Source: an uncultured Prevotella sp.
GTDB taxonomy: Bacteria; Bacteroidota; Bacteroidia; Bacteroidales; Bacteroidaceae
Direction of reading: 5' to 3'
Assembly (NCBI GenBank): GCA_905234815.1
Contig: CAJOIX010000006.1
Coordinates: forward strand, 1 to 48,275
Length of the DNA: 48,275 bases
Shown here: positions 33,490 to 41,875 of the stretch, one piece after another
Numbering within the stretch: the stretch's first letter is position 1
Layout: every line of letters begins with the position of its first letter
Notes under the pieces: model-generated
The model's input: the letters and a program-made list of their open reading frames with translations, nothing else
Database searches by the model: none
Told to the model about the DNA's origin: nothing
Position numbers and translations under genes: made by a program

Positions 33490-34431
33490 CTATTTATCAA
33501 TTGTCCACGTGTAGGTGTCATAGCAGATGGCGCGGCCACCGTAGCCCTCTTTGTGTTGGATGAGCCCTTCGTTTACGCGCTGGGTGTCGGGGTCGATAGA
33601 GGTTCCGTTGTCGAAATAGAGCAGGTGCTGATAGTCGGCGAAGACCTTTTCGAAGATGGCTTCCATGGCGCCGCATTTGTCTCCCTGTTCGTTGGTGGCA
33701 CTGTATTGGCCGTGAATGACTTGTGGCGTGACATAAATGAGCAGTCCGCCAACCATTGCATCATCCTTATAGGCGCCATAGAGAATGATATTTTCAGGGA
33801 AATGGCTTTGCAACAGCTGAATTTCTTGTAGCGTGTGAACGGGGCGCGCGCTGAATTTTCGAGAGAGTTTCTGCTCCAGTAGCGGCCAAAACCGTTCCAG
33901 CGGCTCGTTGCTTCTTATCTCTACGTTTTGACTGTGGGCCAGATTCAGCCGCCGGCGATGGTCTTTACGCCATGGCTGCTGGTTTTGCAGAAACAGCGCA
34001 GTGGCAATTTTTCGCTCACTGAGTTGGGCATTGCACACGGTGAAGAGGGCATAGAGGTCTTCTTCGCTGGGTTGTTGGTGGTAAATCCAGGGTATGGCGC
34101 GATAGATGACTTGTCGGAAGTTTGCCTCTTTCAGGTAAAGATTCAACTGGCGGAACACTTCCATTACCGCCACCGCGGTCACATTGCTGTCGATAATCAA
34201 CCCTCCGTAGGTCAGCCCTTTATGAGAGATGAAGACATCGCCCTGTTCGTGTGCCGGCAAGAGGGCAAAGATGTGCTGGCCTTTGTAGATGATGAGCGAG
34301 TGGTCCTTGAATCGGTCGGCATGATAATCCATATAGTCGCGATAGAACAGAAAGGTGGCATTGCGTGCTTTCTGCACATAATGGTCCCAGTCCTGCTTGT
34401 GTTCGGGAGTGTATCGCACTATATTAAACAT
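33490..34431 (-). CDS. GNAT/FemAB-like acyltransferase
   Basis: This 313-residue protein has a double GNAT-like architecture. The N-terminal half includes ATFLFYRDYMDYHADRF and GLTYGGLII. The C-terminal half includes RKDHRRRLNLA, FSARPVHTL and LYGAYKDDAMVGGLLIYV (the beta-4/5 and acyl-CoA region). Similar proteins sit next to sugar 3,4-ketoisomerases in nucleotide-sugar clusters and may acylate an amino sugar. It overlaps the FdtA-like gene by eight bases, supporting a shared pathway; the acyl group is unknown. Confidence 0.75.
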   Translation of the reverse strand: MFNIVRYTPEHKQDWDHYVQKARNATFLFYRDYMDYHADRFKDHSLIIYKGQHIFALLPAHEQGDVFISHKGLTYGGLIIDSNVTAVAVMEVFRQLNLYLKEANFRQVIYRAIPWIYHQQPSEEDLYALFTVCNAQLSERKIATALFLQNQQPWRKDHRRRLNLAHSQNVEIRSNEPLERFWPLLEQKLSRKFSARPVHTLQEIQLLQSHFPENIILYGAYKDDAMVGGLLIYVTPQVIHGQYSATNEQGDKCGAMEAIFEKVFADYQHLLYFDNGTSIDPDTQRVNEGLIQHKEGYGGRAICYDTYTWTIDK

Positions 34432-34846
34432 GATTCACGTAGTGTATAAATTCGTTGTATTCGCGAATGTAGTCTCCTTCGTCAAAGAGTTCTGAGGCCA
34501 GTACCAGACAAACGGCTCCTGACGAAAAGTCGTCGATGGTGCGCCAAGTGTTTCTATCGATGAGCAGTCCCTGATAGGGATGGTTCAGGAGATAGGTGCG
34601 TTGCTGTTTCCCGTCGTCGAGTGTCACATGGAAAGCACCGCTCGTGGCTACGAGTAGTTCCTTGCATTGTTTGTGAGCATGTCCGCCGCGGCTTTCGCCA
34701 GAGGGAACATCATAGACCCAATAGACACGTTTCACCTCGAAGGGTACATCCTGACCCGTCTGGACTACTGTGAGATTGCCGCGCGGATCGAATATTTTCT
34801 GTAGTTGTATGGTTGTTTCTGGTAGCACAGTCTGTTGATTTGACAA
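34424..34846 (-). CDS. WxcM-like sugar 3,4-ketoisomerase (FdtA/QdtA family)
   Basis: This 140-residue cupin has the family motifs DPRGNLTVVQ, RVYWVYDVPSGESRGGHAHK (base His of the GGHAHK loop) and HPYQGLLIDRNTWRTI. It converts dTDP-4-keto-6-deoxyglucose to a 3-keto isomer, the step before 3-amino sugars. The substrate would come from the rfbB product made in the same operon. No 3-aminotransferase (FdtB/QdtB) lies next to it. The start appears to be TTG at 34844-34846, as no ATG precedes the conserved region and a TGA lies upstream in frame. Confidence 0.86.
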   Translation of the reverse strand: MSNQQTVLPETTIQLQKIFDPRGNLTVVQTGQDVPFEVKRVYWVYDVPSGESRGGHAHKQCKELLVATSGAFHVTLDDGKQQRTYLLNHPYQGLLIDRNTWRTIDDFSSGAVCLVLASELFDEGDYIREYNEFIHYVNHV

Positions 34847-34876
34847 TTTTCTGATTTGCTTTTTCCGGTGCGCGTT

Positions 34877-35185
34877 TCAGTCTTTGTTTGTTTTGTTTAC
34901 TTCGCGCAGCAGTTGCCATTCTGGCGTGATTGACAACCGTCGGAGCAGTTGGTCTATGTGTGCCATGCAGTCTTCTTGCGACTGTTCATGGTCGCGGGCC
35001 AGTTGCGAGAGCGCTTTTTGCTCTTGGCCGAAGAGGCCAAAGTATTGGCAGAGCAACCGTTCGTCATCGACGGAGAGCAGGTGGAACAAATGTTCGATAT
35101 AGTGTTCCATTTGGTGCGAAATGCTGTTGGGCTCATAGTGCATTTGCACGAGAAACGATTGCAGATCTTTGGTGATTTGTTCCAT
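34877..35185 (-). CDS. Small protein resembling sigma-70 region 4
   Basis: This 102-residue protein is helical and soluble. Residues about 37-90 (LLSVDDERLLCQYFGLFGQE, then ALSQLARDHEQSQEDCMAHID and LLRRLS) follow the layout of a sigma region 4: a helix with the DER...FGL pattern, then a helix-turn-helix. The recognition helix lacks the usual Arg-rich RERVRQ sequence. It could be a degenerate DNA-binding or RNA-polymerase-binding protein. ATG 35185 overlaps the rfbB stop (TGATG), so it is coupled to rfbB. The sigma resemblance is by eye and uncertain. Confidence 0.7.
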   Translation of the reverse strand: MEQITKDLQSFLVQMHYEPNSISHQMEHYIEHLFHLLSVDDERLLCQYFGLFGQEQKALSQLARDHEQSQEDCMAHIDQLLRRLSITPEWQLLREVNKTNKD

Positions 35186-36333
35186 CAACGGTTGCCGTAC
35201 ATCTGTTCGTAGTATTTCTGATAATCGCCACTGGTCACTTCTTCAATCCAGTCTTGATGTTCGAGGTTCCAGCGTATGGTCTTTACGATACCCTCGGCAA
35301 AGCGTGTGGCAGGCAACCAGCCGAGTTCCTTGGAAATCTTTGTGGGGTCGATGGCATAGCGTAGGTCGTGGCCCAGACGGTCAGTTACAAAGGTGATGAG
35401 CTCATCGTTTATCCAGTCGATGCGGATGTTTCCTTCGCTGTCGAGTTCTTGTTTTTTCAGCACTTTGCGCAGTGCGGGCTCTTGCTCCATGAGATCGTGA
35501 ATGGTCTTGATGGTCAGTCGCACAATGTCGATATTCTTCATTTCGTTGTGTCCGCCCACGTTATAGACTTCACCTTCGCGACCTTCTCGCACCACGAGGT
35601 CGATGGCTTTGCAGTGGTCCTCAACGTAGAGCCAGTCGCGAACGTTTTCGCCTTTTCCATAGACTGGTAACGATTTGCCACTCAGTATGTTATTGATGAT
35701 AAGTGGAATGAGTTTCTCGGGGAAGTGATAAGGTCCATAATTGTTCGAGCAGCGTGTGATGCTGACGGGCATATGGTATGTGTCGCGGTAGGCCATGACA
35801 ATCATGTCGGCCGAAGTTTTCGATGCGGAGTAGGGGCTATGGGGGCAGAGTGGAGTCTGCTCGGTGAAGAATCCGCTTTCACCCAGCGAGCCATATACTT
35901 CATCGGTGCTGACTTGGTGGTAGCGTTTGCCTGCTTTCCATGTGGGATAGCCATCGCTGCCTTTGCCTGTGACCCATGCCTTGCGGGCAGCGTCGAGCAG
36001 GTTTTGGGTGCCAAGAATGTTGACCGAGAGGAAGAGTTGCGGGTCTTCAATGGAGCGGTCAACATGACTTTCGGCGGCAAAGTTGACCACGAAGTCGATA
36101 TCGTAGTCGGCAAAGAGTTTGTCGGCCAGTTCTCTGTCGCGAATATCTCCGCGCACAAAGATGCACCGCTCGTTGTCAATATCGTCTTTGATTGTGCCGA
36201 GATTGCCGGCATAGGTCAAAGCATCGAGCACGATGATGCGCACGTTTTCGTTCTTGTATTTATCGTGAAGGAGGTATTTCACGAAGTTAGCGCCAATGAA
36301 TCCGGCTCCGCCGGTGACAAGATATGTTTTCAT
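35185..36333 (-). CDS. rfbB: dTDP-glucose 4,6-dehydratase
   Basis: This 382-residue extended short-chain dehydrogenase has an NAD-binding GGAGFIG (8-14), the VNFAAESHVDRSI loop, the catalytic STDEVYG stretch, YSASK with the catalytic Tyr and Lys, and RCSNNYGPYHFPEKLIP. It makes dTDP-4-keto-6-deoxyglucose. rmlA, rmlC and rmlD are not in this window. Downstream genes (small protein, FdtA-like, acyltransferase) suggest the product goes toward an amino sugar as well as or instead of rhamnose. The next gene overlaps its stop. Confidence 0.95.
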   Translation of the reverse strand: MKTYLVTGGAGFIGANFVKYLLHDKYKNENVRIIVLDALTYAGNLGTIKDDIDNERCIFVRGDIRDRELADKLFADYDIDFVVNFAAESHVDRSIEDPQLFLSVNILGTQNLLDAARKAWVTGKGSDGYPTWKAGKRYHQVSTDEVYGSLGESGFFTEQTPLCPHSPYSASKTSADMIVMAYRDTYHMPVSITRCSNNYGPYHFPEKLIPLIINNILSGKSLPVYGKGENVRDWLYVEDHCKAIDLVVREGREGEVYNVGGHNEMKNIDIVRLTIKTIHDLMEQEPALRKVLKKQELDSEGNIRIDWINDELITFVTDRLGHDLRYAIDPTKISKELGWLPATRFAEGIVKTIRWNLEHQDWIEEVTSGDYQKYYEQMYGNR

Positions 36334-36348
36334 ATATGAACTTGTGCG

Positions 36349-36843
36349 TTATGAATTATTTAAAGTAATAACGTCGCAGTCGGTGAATTTATTGCCTTCG
36401 ATGGTCAGCCTGACGATGGTGCGTTCTTTCTGCCATCCGTGGTATCCGCAGGCACCTGGGTTGATGCAGAGTGTGCCCAGCGTTTTGTCGTATTTGATTT
36501 TCAGAATGTGCGAGTGTCCGCAGACGAATAGTTGCGGAGGATTGGCCATGAGCGACCCGCGTATCGATGGGTCGTAGCGCCCCGGGTAGCCGCCGATATG
36601 CTTCAGCAGCACTTCTATTTCTTCGCAGCGGAAGCGGAGCACTTCTCCATACATACGGCGCATATCGCTGCCGTCGATGTTGCCAGCCACGACGCGCAGT
36701 GGCGCCAGGGCTTGCAACTGGTCGATCACGTCGAACGAACCGACATCGCCGGCGTGCCAAATCTCGTCGCAGTCTTTGAAATAGTGCAGTATTTTTGGAT
36801 CGAGATAGTTGTGGGTGTCGCTTAATATGCCGATGCGTTTCAT
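36349..36843 (-). CDS. YfcE/MJ0936-type metallophosphoesterase
   Basis: This 164-residue calcineurin-like phosphoesterase has metal-binding motifs ILSDTHN (6-12), WHAGDVG, GNIDG, and the late GHSH followed by INPGACGYHGW. It probably hydrolyses phosphodiesters in the cytoplasm; the substrate is unknown. Its ATG overlaps the preceding gene's stop by four bases and rfbB follows after 15 bases. Confidence 0.93.
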   Translation of the reverse strand: MKRIGILSDTHNYLDPKILHYFKDCDEIWHAGDVGSFDVIDQLQALAPLRVVAGNIDGSDMRRMYGEVLRFRCEEIEVLLKHIGGYPGRYDPSIRGSLMANPPQLFVCGHSHILKIKYDKTLGTLCINPGACGYHGWQKERTIVRLTIEGNKFTDCDVITLNNS

Positions 36844-37460
36844 TTTTGTTTGATAAACTCTGCTATGAACGCTGCCGTGCCTTCAATGCCGAGTATGGAG
36901 GAGTCGATGCAGAGGTCGTAACTCTCGGCTACTCCCCAGCGTTTGCCGGTGTAGAAGTTATAGTAGTTGGCGCGGCGATGCTCTTTGCCGTTGAGTATTT
37001 TCAGGGCTTTCTGCTCGTCGCATTGATGCCGCTCCATGACGCGCTTCAGCCGCTGTTCGAGCGGGGCGGTGATGAAGATGTTCACGCACCGCGGCTCATC
37101 GCGCAGGATATAGTCGGCACAGCGGCCCACGAACACGCAGTCGTTTTGGCTGGCTGCTTTTCTGATGGCGTCGCTTTGAAACTGGAAGAGCGCTTCTTCG
37201 CTGTTCAGATTTTTCGACAGCCGTGAGCCGAAAGCTGCGGCGCGCGAGGAGAAGAGTGTGGCTCCGAGCGAGTCGAGGAAGTTTTTCTGTTCGTCGGAAT
37301 GTTCAAAGAGGTCGGCACTGAATCCGCTCTCGCGTGCTGCGAGGTTGAGCAGTTCGCGGTCGTAGAGTTGGCAGTTGAAAATCTCGGCGAGCCGCTTGGC
37401 TATTTGTCCGCCGCCACTTCCCAGCTGGCGACCGACGGTGATATTGAGTCTTGGGGTCAT
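36840..37460 (-). CDS. Cytidylate kinase-like P-loop protein
   Basis: This 206-residue protein has a P-loop variant GRQLGSGGGQIAKRLAE (10-26), followed by YDRELL and the FVGRCADYIL strand. The family is Cytidylate_kin2, a relative of CMP kinase with several extra-genomic copies in many gut bacteria and unclear substrate. The start is at 37460, three bases from the MATE gene, so the two are cotranscribed. Confidence 0.88.
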   Translation of the reverse strand: MTPRLNITVGRQLGSGGGQIAKRLAEIFNCQLYDRELLNLAARESGFSADLFEHSDEQKNFLDSLGATLFSSRAAAFGSRLSKNLNSEEALFQFQSDAIRKAASQNDCVFVGRCADYILRDEPRCVNIFITAPLEQRLKRVMERHQCDEQKALKILNGKEHRRANYYNFYTGKRWGVAESYDLCIDSSILGIEGTAAFIAEFIKQK

Positions 37461-37463
37461 AGT

Positions 37464-38849
37464 TCAGGCTTGAGCGTTGAGCGTTTCGTGGCTTTTCGTT
37501 TTTATTTTTTTCATATAGTGATGCATGATGATGAATGCCACTACGGCTGCGGTGAAATCGCTCAGCGGGAGCGATGCCCACACGCCGTTCAGTCCGAAGA
37601 ACAGCGGGAGCGTCACAATCAGCGGCAGCAGGAATAGCAGCTGGCGCGAGAGGGAGAGGAAGATGCTGATTTTCACCTTGCCGATGCACTGGAAGAAGTT
37701 GGTGATGACCATTTGGAATCCGATGATGGGGAACACGGCCATATTGATGCGGATACCGTCGATGGCCAGCCGTATGAGTTCGGCGTCGGAGGTGAAGAGG
37801 CGTGCACAGTAGTAGGGTGCAAACATGGCAATGGTCCAGCCTATGGTCATGATGCAGGTGGCTGCGAGGATGGCGAGGTTGAGCACGCGGAGCAGCCGGT
37901 CGTACCGTGCAGCGCCGTAGTTGTAGCCGGCAATGGGTTGCATGCCTTGGTTCAGACCGATCACGAACATGACGAAAATCATGCCGATGCTGTTCGATAT
38001 GCTGTAGGCGCCTACGGCCATGTCGCCGCCGTAGCGCACAAACTGGTTGTTCATGAATATGACAATGACGCACGCGCAGACGTTCATCAGGAAGGGCGAT
38101 ATGCCGATGCTCACGATGAGGCGCACCAGATAGGCTTTCAGCTGGTAGATGCCGCGGCGCAGGTGGAGCAGTTCTTTCTGATTGCTGAAAAGCCAGAGCT
38201 GCCAGGTCATGGCCATAGTCTGCGAGAGGATGGTGGCGAAGGCTGCTCCGCGGATTCCCCATCCCCACCACCAGATGAATACGACGTCGAGGAGGATGTT
38301 CATCACCACGGTGAAGATGGTGGCGGCCATGGCATGGCGCGGCTTCGAGGCTGAGCGCAGCACGGCGTTCAGGCCGAAATACATGTGGGTGATGACGTTG
38401 CCGGCCAGAATGACTTGCATGAACTCGCGTGCGTAGGGCAGGGTGCGTTCGCTGGCTCCGAAAAATATCAGGATGGGGTCGAGCCATAGCAGGCAAACCG
38501 CCGTCAGCGTGATGCCTATCACGAGGTTCAGCGTAACGGTGTTGCCCAGCAGGTGCTGAGCCGTTGCGTAGTCTTTCTGTCCGAGTTTCACGGAGATGGC
38601 CGTCGAGGCCCCGACGCCTACTGCGGCACCAAACGCGCCGCTCAGGTTCATGAAGGGAAATGTGATGCCCAGTCCGGCAATGGCTTCCGGCCCGACCACT
38701 TGGCCGATGAACGCGCGGTCGATAATGTTGTAGAGCGACGAGGCCACCATGGCTATCATGGCTGGAAGGGCGTACTCAAACAGCAAGCGGCCCACTGGGC
38801 GGGTGCCCAGCTCAAGCGTGGATTTTTTGTTGTCGGCGGGTGTATTCAT
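37464..38849 (-). CDS. MATE family efflux transporter
   Basis: This 461-residue protein has about 12 membrane helices. MATE signatures include the N-terminal FEYALPAMIAMVASSLYNIIDRAFIG, the GPEAIAGLGITFPF stretch and the repeat counterpart GLNQGMQPIAGYNYGA. It exports organic compounds using an ion gradient; the substrate is unknown. ATG 38849 is preferred to a TTG at 38858. A -7 box TActTTTG is at 38863-38856, so the transcript start would fall at or next to the ATG. It heads the eight-gene run down to the BadF-type kinase. Confidence 0.93.
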   Translation of the reverse strand: MNTPADNKKSTLELGTRPVGRLLFEYALPAMIAMVASSLYNIIDRAFIGQVVGPEAIAGLGITFPFMNLSGAFGAAVGVGASTAISVKLGQKDYATAQHLLGNTVTLNLVIGITLTAVCLLWLDPILIFFGASERTLPYAREFMQVILAGNVITHMYFGLNAVLRSASKPRHAMAATIFTVVMNILLDVVFIWWWGWGIRGAAFATILSQTMAMTWQLWLFSNQKELLHLRRGIYQLKAYLVRLIVSIGISPFLMNVCACVIVIFMNNQFVRYGGDMAVGAYSISNSIGMIFVMFVIGLNQGMQPIAGYNYGAARYDRLLRVLNLAILAATCIMTIGWTIAMFAPYYCARLFTSDAELIRLAIDGIRINMAVFPIIGFQMVITNFFQCIGKVKISIFLSLSRQLLFLLPLIVTLPLFFGLNGVWASLPLSDFTAAVVAFIIMHHYMKKIKTKSHETLNAQA

Positions 38850-38855
38850 TGCACG

Positions 38856-38886
38856 CAAAAGTACGGAAAATCGGGCTGAGTAGAAA
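38856..38886 (-). promoter_or_regulatory. Promoter of the MATE-to-kinase operon
   Basis: The -7 box TActTTTG is at 38863-38856 and a weak -33 box TTTC at 38886-38883, 19 bases apart. The predicted transcript start coincides with the start codon at 38849. Confidence 0.5.
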
Positions 38887-38942
38887 ATAAATTAATTTAT
38901 TTTTCATGCGAAGGCTTTCATTCAGGATTTTATCCACGAAAA

Positions 38943-39100
38943 AAAAGCATACTTTTATGTGTGAAAGAAGTATGCTTTTATGTGCGAAAAAATGGGGGCG
39001 AAAACTATCGTTTTCCGAAAGCTATGCTTTTAGCCTCTGAAAGCATAGCTATTGCAACGTAAAAGCTATGCTTTTGGCGAGCAAAAGCATAGCTTTTAGA
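38943..39100. repeat. Hairpin-array repeat, AAAAGCTATGCTTTT family, copy 5
   Basis: The longest copy. It begins with divergent AAAAGCATACTTTTA and GAAGTATGCTTTTA units and continues with alternating GAAAGCTATGCTTTT, GAAAGCATAGCTATT, AAAAGCTATGCTTTT and AAAAGCATAGCTTTT. It lies downstream of the GH53 gene. Bases 38850-39146 hold only this array and the MATE promoter. Confidence 0.85.
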
Positions 39101-39146
39101 ATTGGTTTTGCAAACTATTGAAAACCAACAAGTTGTGAATTGTGTT

Positions 39147-40421
39147 TTATCGCTTTATGAATTTCTTTCCGTTCTGGATGACGAGGCCTTTGTAATTTTC
39201 ATCTACGCGCTGGCCAGTTGTGTTGTACATGGCGCCATTTTTTTGACTCTCCTTTCCTTCTTCCACCGAAGTGATGCCCGTGGCGTTGGGGTCGAGGAAG
39301 TCTTTCATTTTGTAGTGCACCATTCCGCTGGTAGCTTTTATGGGCCAGTGCTTTTGGTTTGTGTTCCACCAGAAACCGCGGTTTACCCAATAGCTCGCTA
39401 CTGATGTACTATATCCGTTGCCAGCTTCTTCGGGGAACCAATAGTTGTAGCCTTCCACCTGTGGGAAGTCCTTGAGCAGATTCAATAGGTCGCTCACGAA
39501 TTTGTATTGTCCATCTTCAGAGCAGGGCCATGTGGTTCTTGTGTCGTATGTCATGCCCGAATTGGGCCAGTATTGGTAATAATAGGCCGACTCAACAATC
39601 TGCACTTTCTTCGTAGAGAAGTTGGTGTTCAGACTGGCCAGCGCATTTTTCAGCGAAGCGATCACTCCGTGCCAGAAGGGATAGTAGGAGAGACCAATTA
39701 CGTCGAAATCCACGCCGCCGTTGATGAGCTTGTTGTAGTAATAATTATTATAACCGGAGTTTGTAGGGCGGTCGGTGTGGATGATGATTTGCGCATTGGG
39801 ACACTTTTCTCTCACGGCATTACAGCCGGCTTTGAGCAGCGCGATGTAGTCGGTCCAGTTGTCGCCATCAGCATCGTAGGGGTGCACCTTGATGTCGCAC
39901 AGACCGTACATAATCTCATTGCCCACCTGCACGAAGTCGGGTGTGGCGTTGTTGTCGTTCAGGTGCTGCAGCACTTCGCTGGTGTATTCACCCAGCTTTG
40001 TGATCAGCTGTGCATTGGTGAGTCCGGCCCAAGCAGCAGGTTTCTGTATGTGTGTGGCGTCAACATAGGTGTCGCTGTAGTGGAAGTCGAGCATGAATTT
40101 TGCTCCAGCTGCCTTGATACGCTTGCCCAGGGCAGTTACATAGTCGAGGTCTTGGCATACTGACAGGTCGGCAGAGCCGTCGTTGCCCTTCCCTTGCGGA
40201 TTGACGAAAAGGCGCACACGGAACGTGTTCCAGCCGCACTCGGTGGTGAGCCAAGTGATGAGGTCGGAAATTTCGTTGCCATCACCGTCGAGGTATTTGT
40301 CGCCGGCTGCTTCATACTTGGGCAGCATCGAGATGTCGCCGCCAACATATTTGCCAACGCCTTGGGCCGATGCACACAGCGAAAGCACGAGCAGAGTCAG
40401 TGAGAGTAGAGATTTTTTCAT
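39147..40421 (-). CDS. Secreted GH53 endo-beta-1,4-galactanase with type IX-like C-terminal tail
   Basis: This 424-residue protein has signal peptide MKKSLLSLTLLVLSLCASAQ and a GH53 barrel: VGGDISMLPKYE at the start, acid/base Glu in FVQVGNEIMYG, and nucleophile Glu in QIVESAYYYQYW. The enzyme cuts beta-1,4-galactan or arabinogalactan side chains of pectin. The last 30 residues (GAMYNTTGQRVDENYKGLVI, then NGKKFIKR) look like the short sorting tail used by many Prevotella secreted proteins and similar to a type IX secretion signal. It is monocistronic, with a near-ideal promoter at 40455-40485, and is not part of a visible polysaccharide-utilisation locus. Confidence 0.93.
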   Translation of the reverse strand: MKKSLLSLTLLVLSLCASAQGVGKYVGGDISMLPKYEAAGDKYLDGDGNEISDLITWLTTECGWNTFRVRLFVNPQGKGNDGSADLSVCQDLDYVTALGKRIKAAGAKFMLDFHYSDTYVDATHIQKPAAWAGLTNAQLITKLGEYTSEVLQHLNDNNATPDFVQVGNEIMYGLCDIKVHPYDADGDNWTDYIALLKAGCNAVREKCPNAQIIIHTDRPTNSGYNNYYYNKLINGGVDFDVIGLSYYPFWHGVIASLKNALASLNTNFSTKKVQIVESAYYYQYWPNSGMTYDTRTTWPCSEDGQYKFVSDLLNLLKDFPQVEGYNYWFPEEAGNGYSTSVASYWVNRGFWWNTNQKHWPIKATSGMVHYKMKDFLDPNATGITSVEEGKESQKNGAMYNTTGQRVDENYKGLVIQNGKKFIKR

Positions 40422-40454
40422 TGTTTATTTTGGTTTAGGTTTTTACTTTGACTG

Positions 40455-40485
40455 CAAAAGTAGCAATTAATTTGTATGTTGCAAA
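40455..40485 (-). promoter_or_regulatory. Promoter of the GH53 gene
   Basis: TTTG at 40485-40482 and TActTTTG at 40462-40455 on the minus strand, exactly 19 bases apart. It gives a leader of about 26 bases. Confidence 0.75.
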
Positions 40486-40512
40486 ATAAATCAAGTTAAC
40501 GTTGACTAATTC

Positions 40513-41775
40513 TTATTCTACATGGAATTTGTATTTTTTTGTGGCTTTCTGCGGAATTCCTGGCCCCATTTTGGGTATGGGTGTTCGTTCGGCGGGAGTT
40601 GTCTCGGTTTGCTCGTATGGCATATCGGGCAGCAGATTGGATGTGGGCAGATGTGGAGCTGCTGTGCCGCAATAGTTGGCATAGCGCCCCATGATGCGTG
40701 CCACGTAGTCAACCGTTTCGTTGCCGCGCATATAACCGTAGCGTACGGCGGGATCATTGAAGAACCGCGGGTCGCGCAGGCGGAGCACAAACTGGGCCAC
40801 GTCTTGCCATACCGCAGGATTTTTCTTGTATTTCCGGGCCAAGGCTTGCGCATCGCGAATGTGGTGAATACCGCCGTTATAGCAGGCCAGCACGAACAAC
40901 CGGCGCTGCTCGGGGTTCTGAATGTCGCGCAGCGAGGCGTCCAGTTTCTTGATATATCTGGCGGCTGCCGCCACGTTGGCTTCTGGCTCGAAGAGACGGT
41001 TGCGCGGCAGCGACAGGTGGTCGGCCGTGGTGGGCATGATTTGCATCAGTCCGCAGGCTCCAGCCCACGAGCGAGCATTTGAGTCGAAGCACGACTCCTG
41101 ATAGCACTGCGCGGCAATCAGGCGCCAGTCCCACTGACATAGTGCGCTGTATTTCTTGAATAGCATATCGTATTGCGAGATGATGCCGCGGCTGCGGTCA
41201 ATCATCGGGCTATAGACTTTTCGCGTGATGGCCGTCGAGGCGTTGAAGGCGAGTTTCTCTTCTTCCTGCACTTTGGCCAGAATGTCGGGTCGATACCAGT
41301 GAGTGAGCGTGTCGGCCAGTTCCTGATGGTCAGCGCGCACGGCCCAGTTGTTGGGGCAGTAGATGAGATCTTTCAACCCCTTGGGCAGGGAATAGGCAAT
41401 GAAGTCGCCCTCGCCTGCATCGAGGCGGCGGAGCAGTTCGGCAGTGTCGCGGCAGAGTTCCACGCGAAGGCTCACACCCAGTTGCGAGGCAAACTGCTCG
41501 CAGATGAGAAACTGAGTGCCCATGCCGCGGCCACGATACTCGTAATAAGTCTCCTCGCCAGAAATGGTGAGCATGATAATCTCGCCGTTCTGCTGCAACT
41601 GCGCCAGCGAAAAATCTTCCTCCGCCTGCACCGTTGACTCACTGCCGGCCAGCGGCTCGCCCCAGGGAGTGAGTTCCTGTTGCGGTTTTTTCTCGCTGCA
41701 GCCCGATAGGCACACGGGGAGCGAGGAGAACAGTGCGAGTAGGGTGAGAAGTGTAAAGAGTTTATTCTGTCGCAT
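40513..41775 (-). CDS. MltF-like lipoprotein: substrate-binding domain plus lytic transglycosylase
   Basis: This 420-residue protein has a lipoprotein signal ending CLSGC, with Cys26 the lipidated residue. Residues about 60-230 form a periplasmic solute-binding-like domain (GRGMGTQFLICEQFASQLGV and LRRLDAGEGDFIAYSLP). Residues about 245-390 are an SLT lytic transglycosylase domain with catalytic Glu in QCYQESCFDSNARSWAGACG and LMQIMPTTADHL. It cuts glycan strands of peptidoglycan at the outer membrane. It is a single gene with no close neighbour on either side. Confidence 0.92.
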   Translation of the reverse strand: MRQNKLFTLLTLLALFSSLPVCLSGCSEKKPQQELTPWGEPLAGSESTVQAEEDFSLAQLQQNGEIIMLTISGEETYYEYRGRGMGTQFLICEQFASQLGVSLRVELCRDTAELLRRLDAGEGDFIAYSLPKGLKDLIYCPNNWAVRADHQELADTLTHWYRPDILAKVQEEEKLAFNASTAITRKVYSPMIDRSRGIISQYDMLFKKYSALCQWDWRLIAAQCYQESCFDSNARSWAGACGLMQIMPTTADHLSLPRNRLFEPEANVAAAARYIKKLDASLRDIQNPEQRRLFVLACYNGGIHHIRDAQALARKYKKNPAVWQDVAQFVLRLRDPRFFNDPAVRYGYMRGNETVDYVARIMGRYANYCGTAAPHLPTSNLLPDMPYEQTETTPAERTPIPKMGPGIPQKATKKYKFHVE

Positions 41776-41875
41776 GGCGTTTACGTTGGCAGTGGGTATC
41801 TTTTTACTTGTGGGTGCTGAGCATGGTTGTTTTCCTTTGCAGGGGCTGTTTGCTGTAGTTTTCCTTTACGAATGT

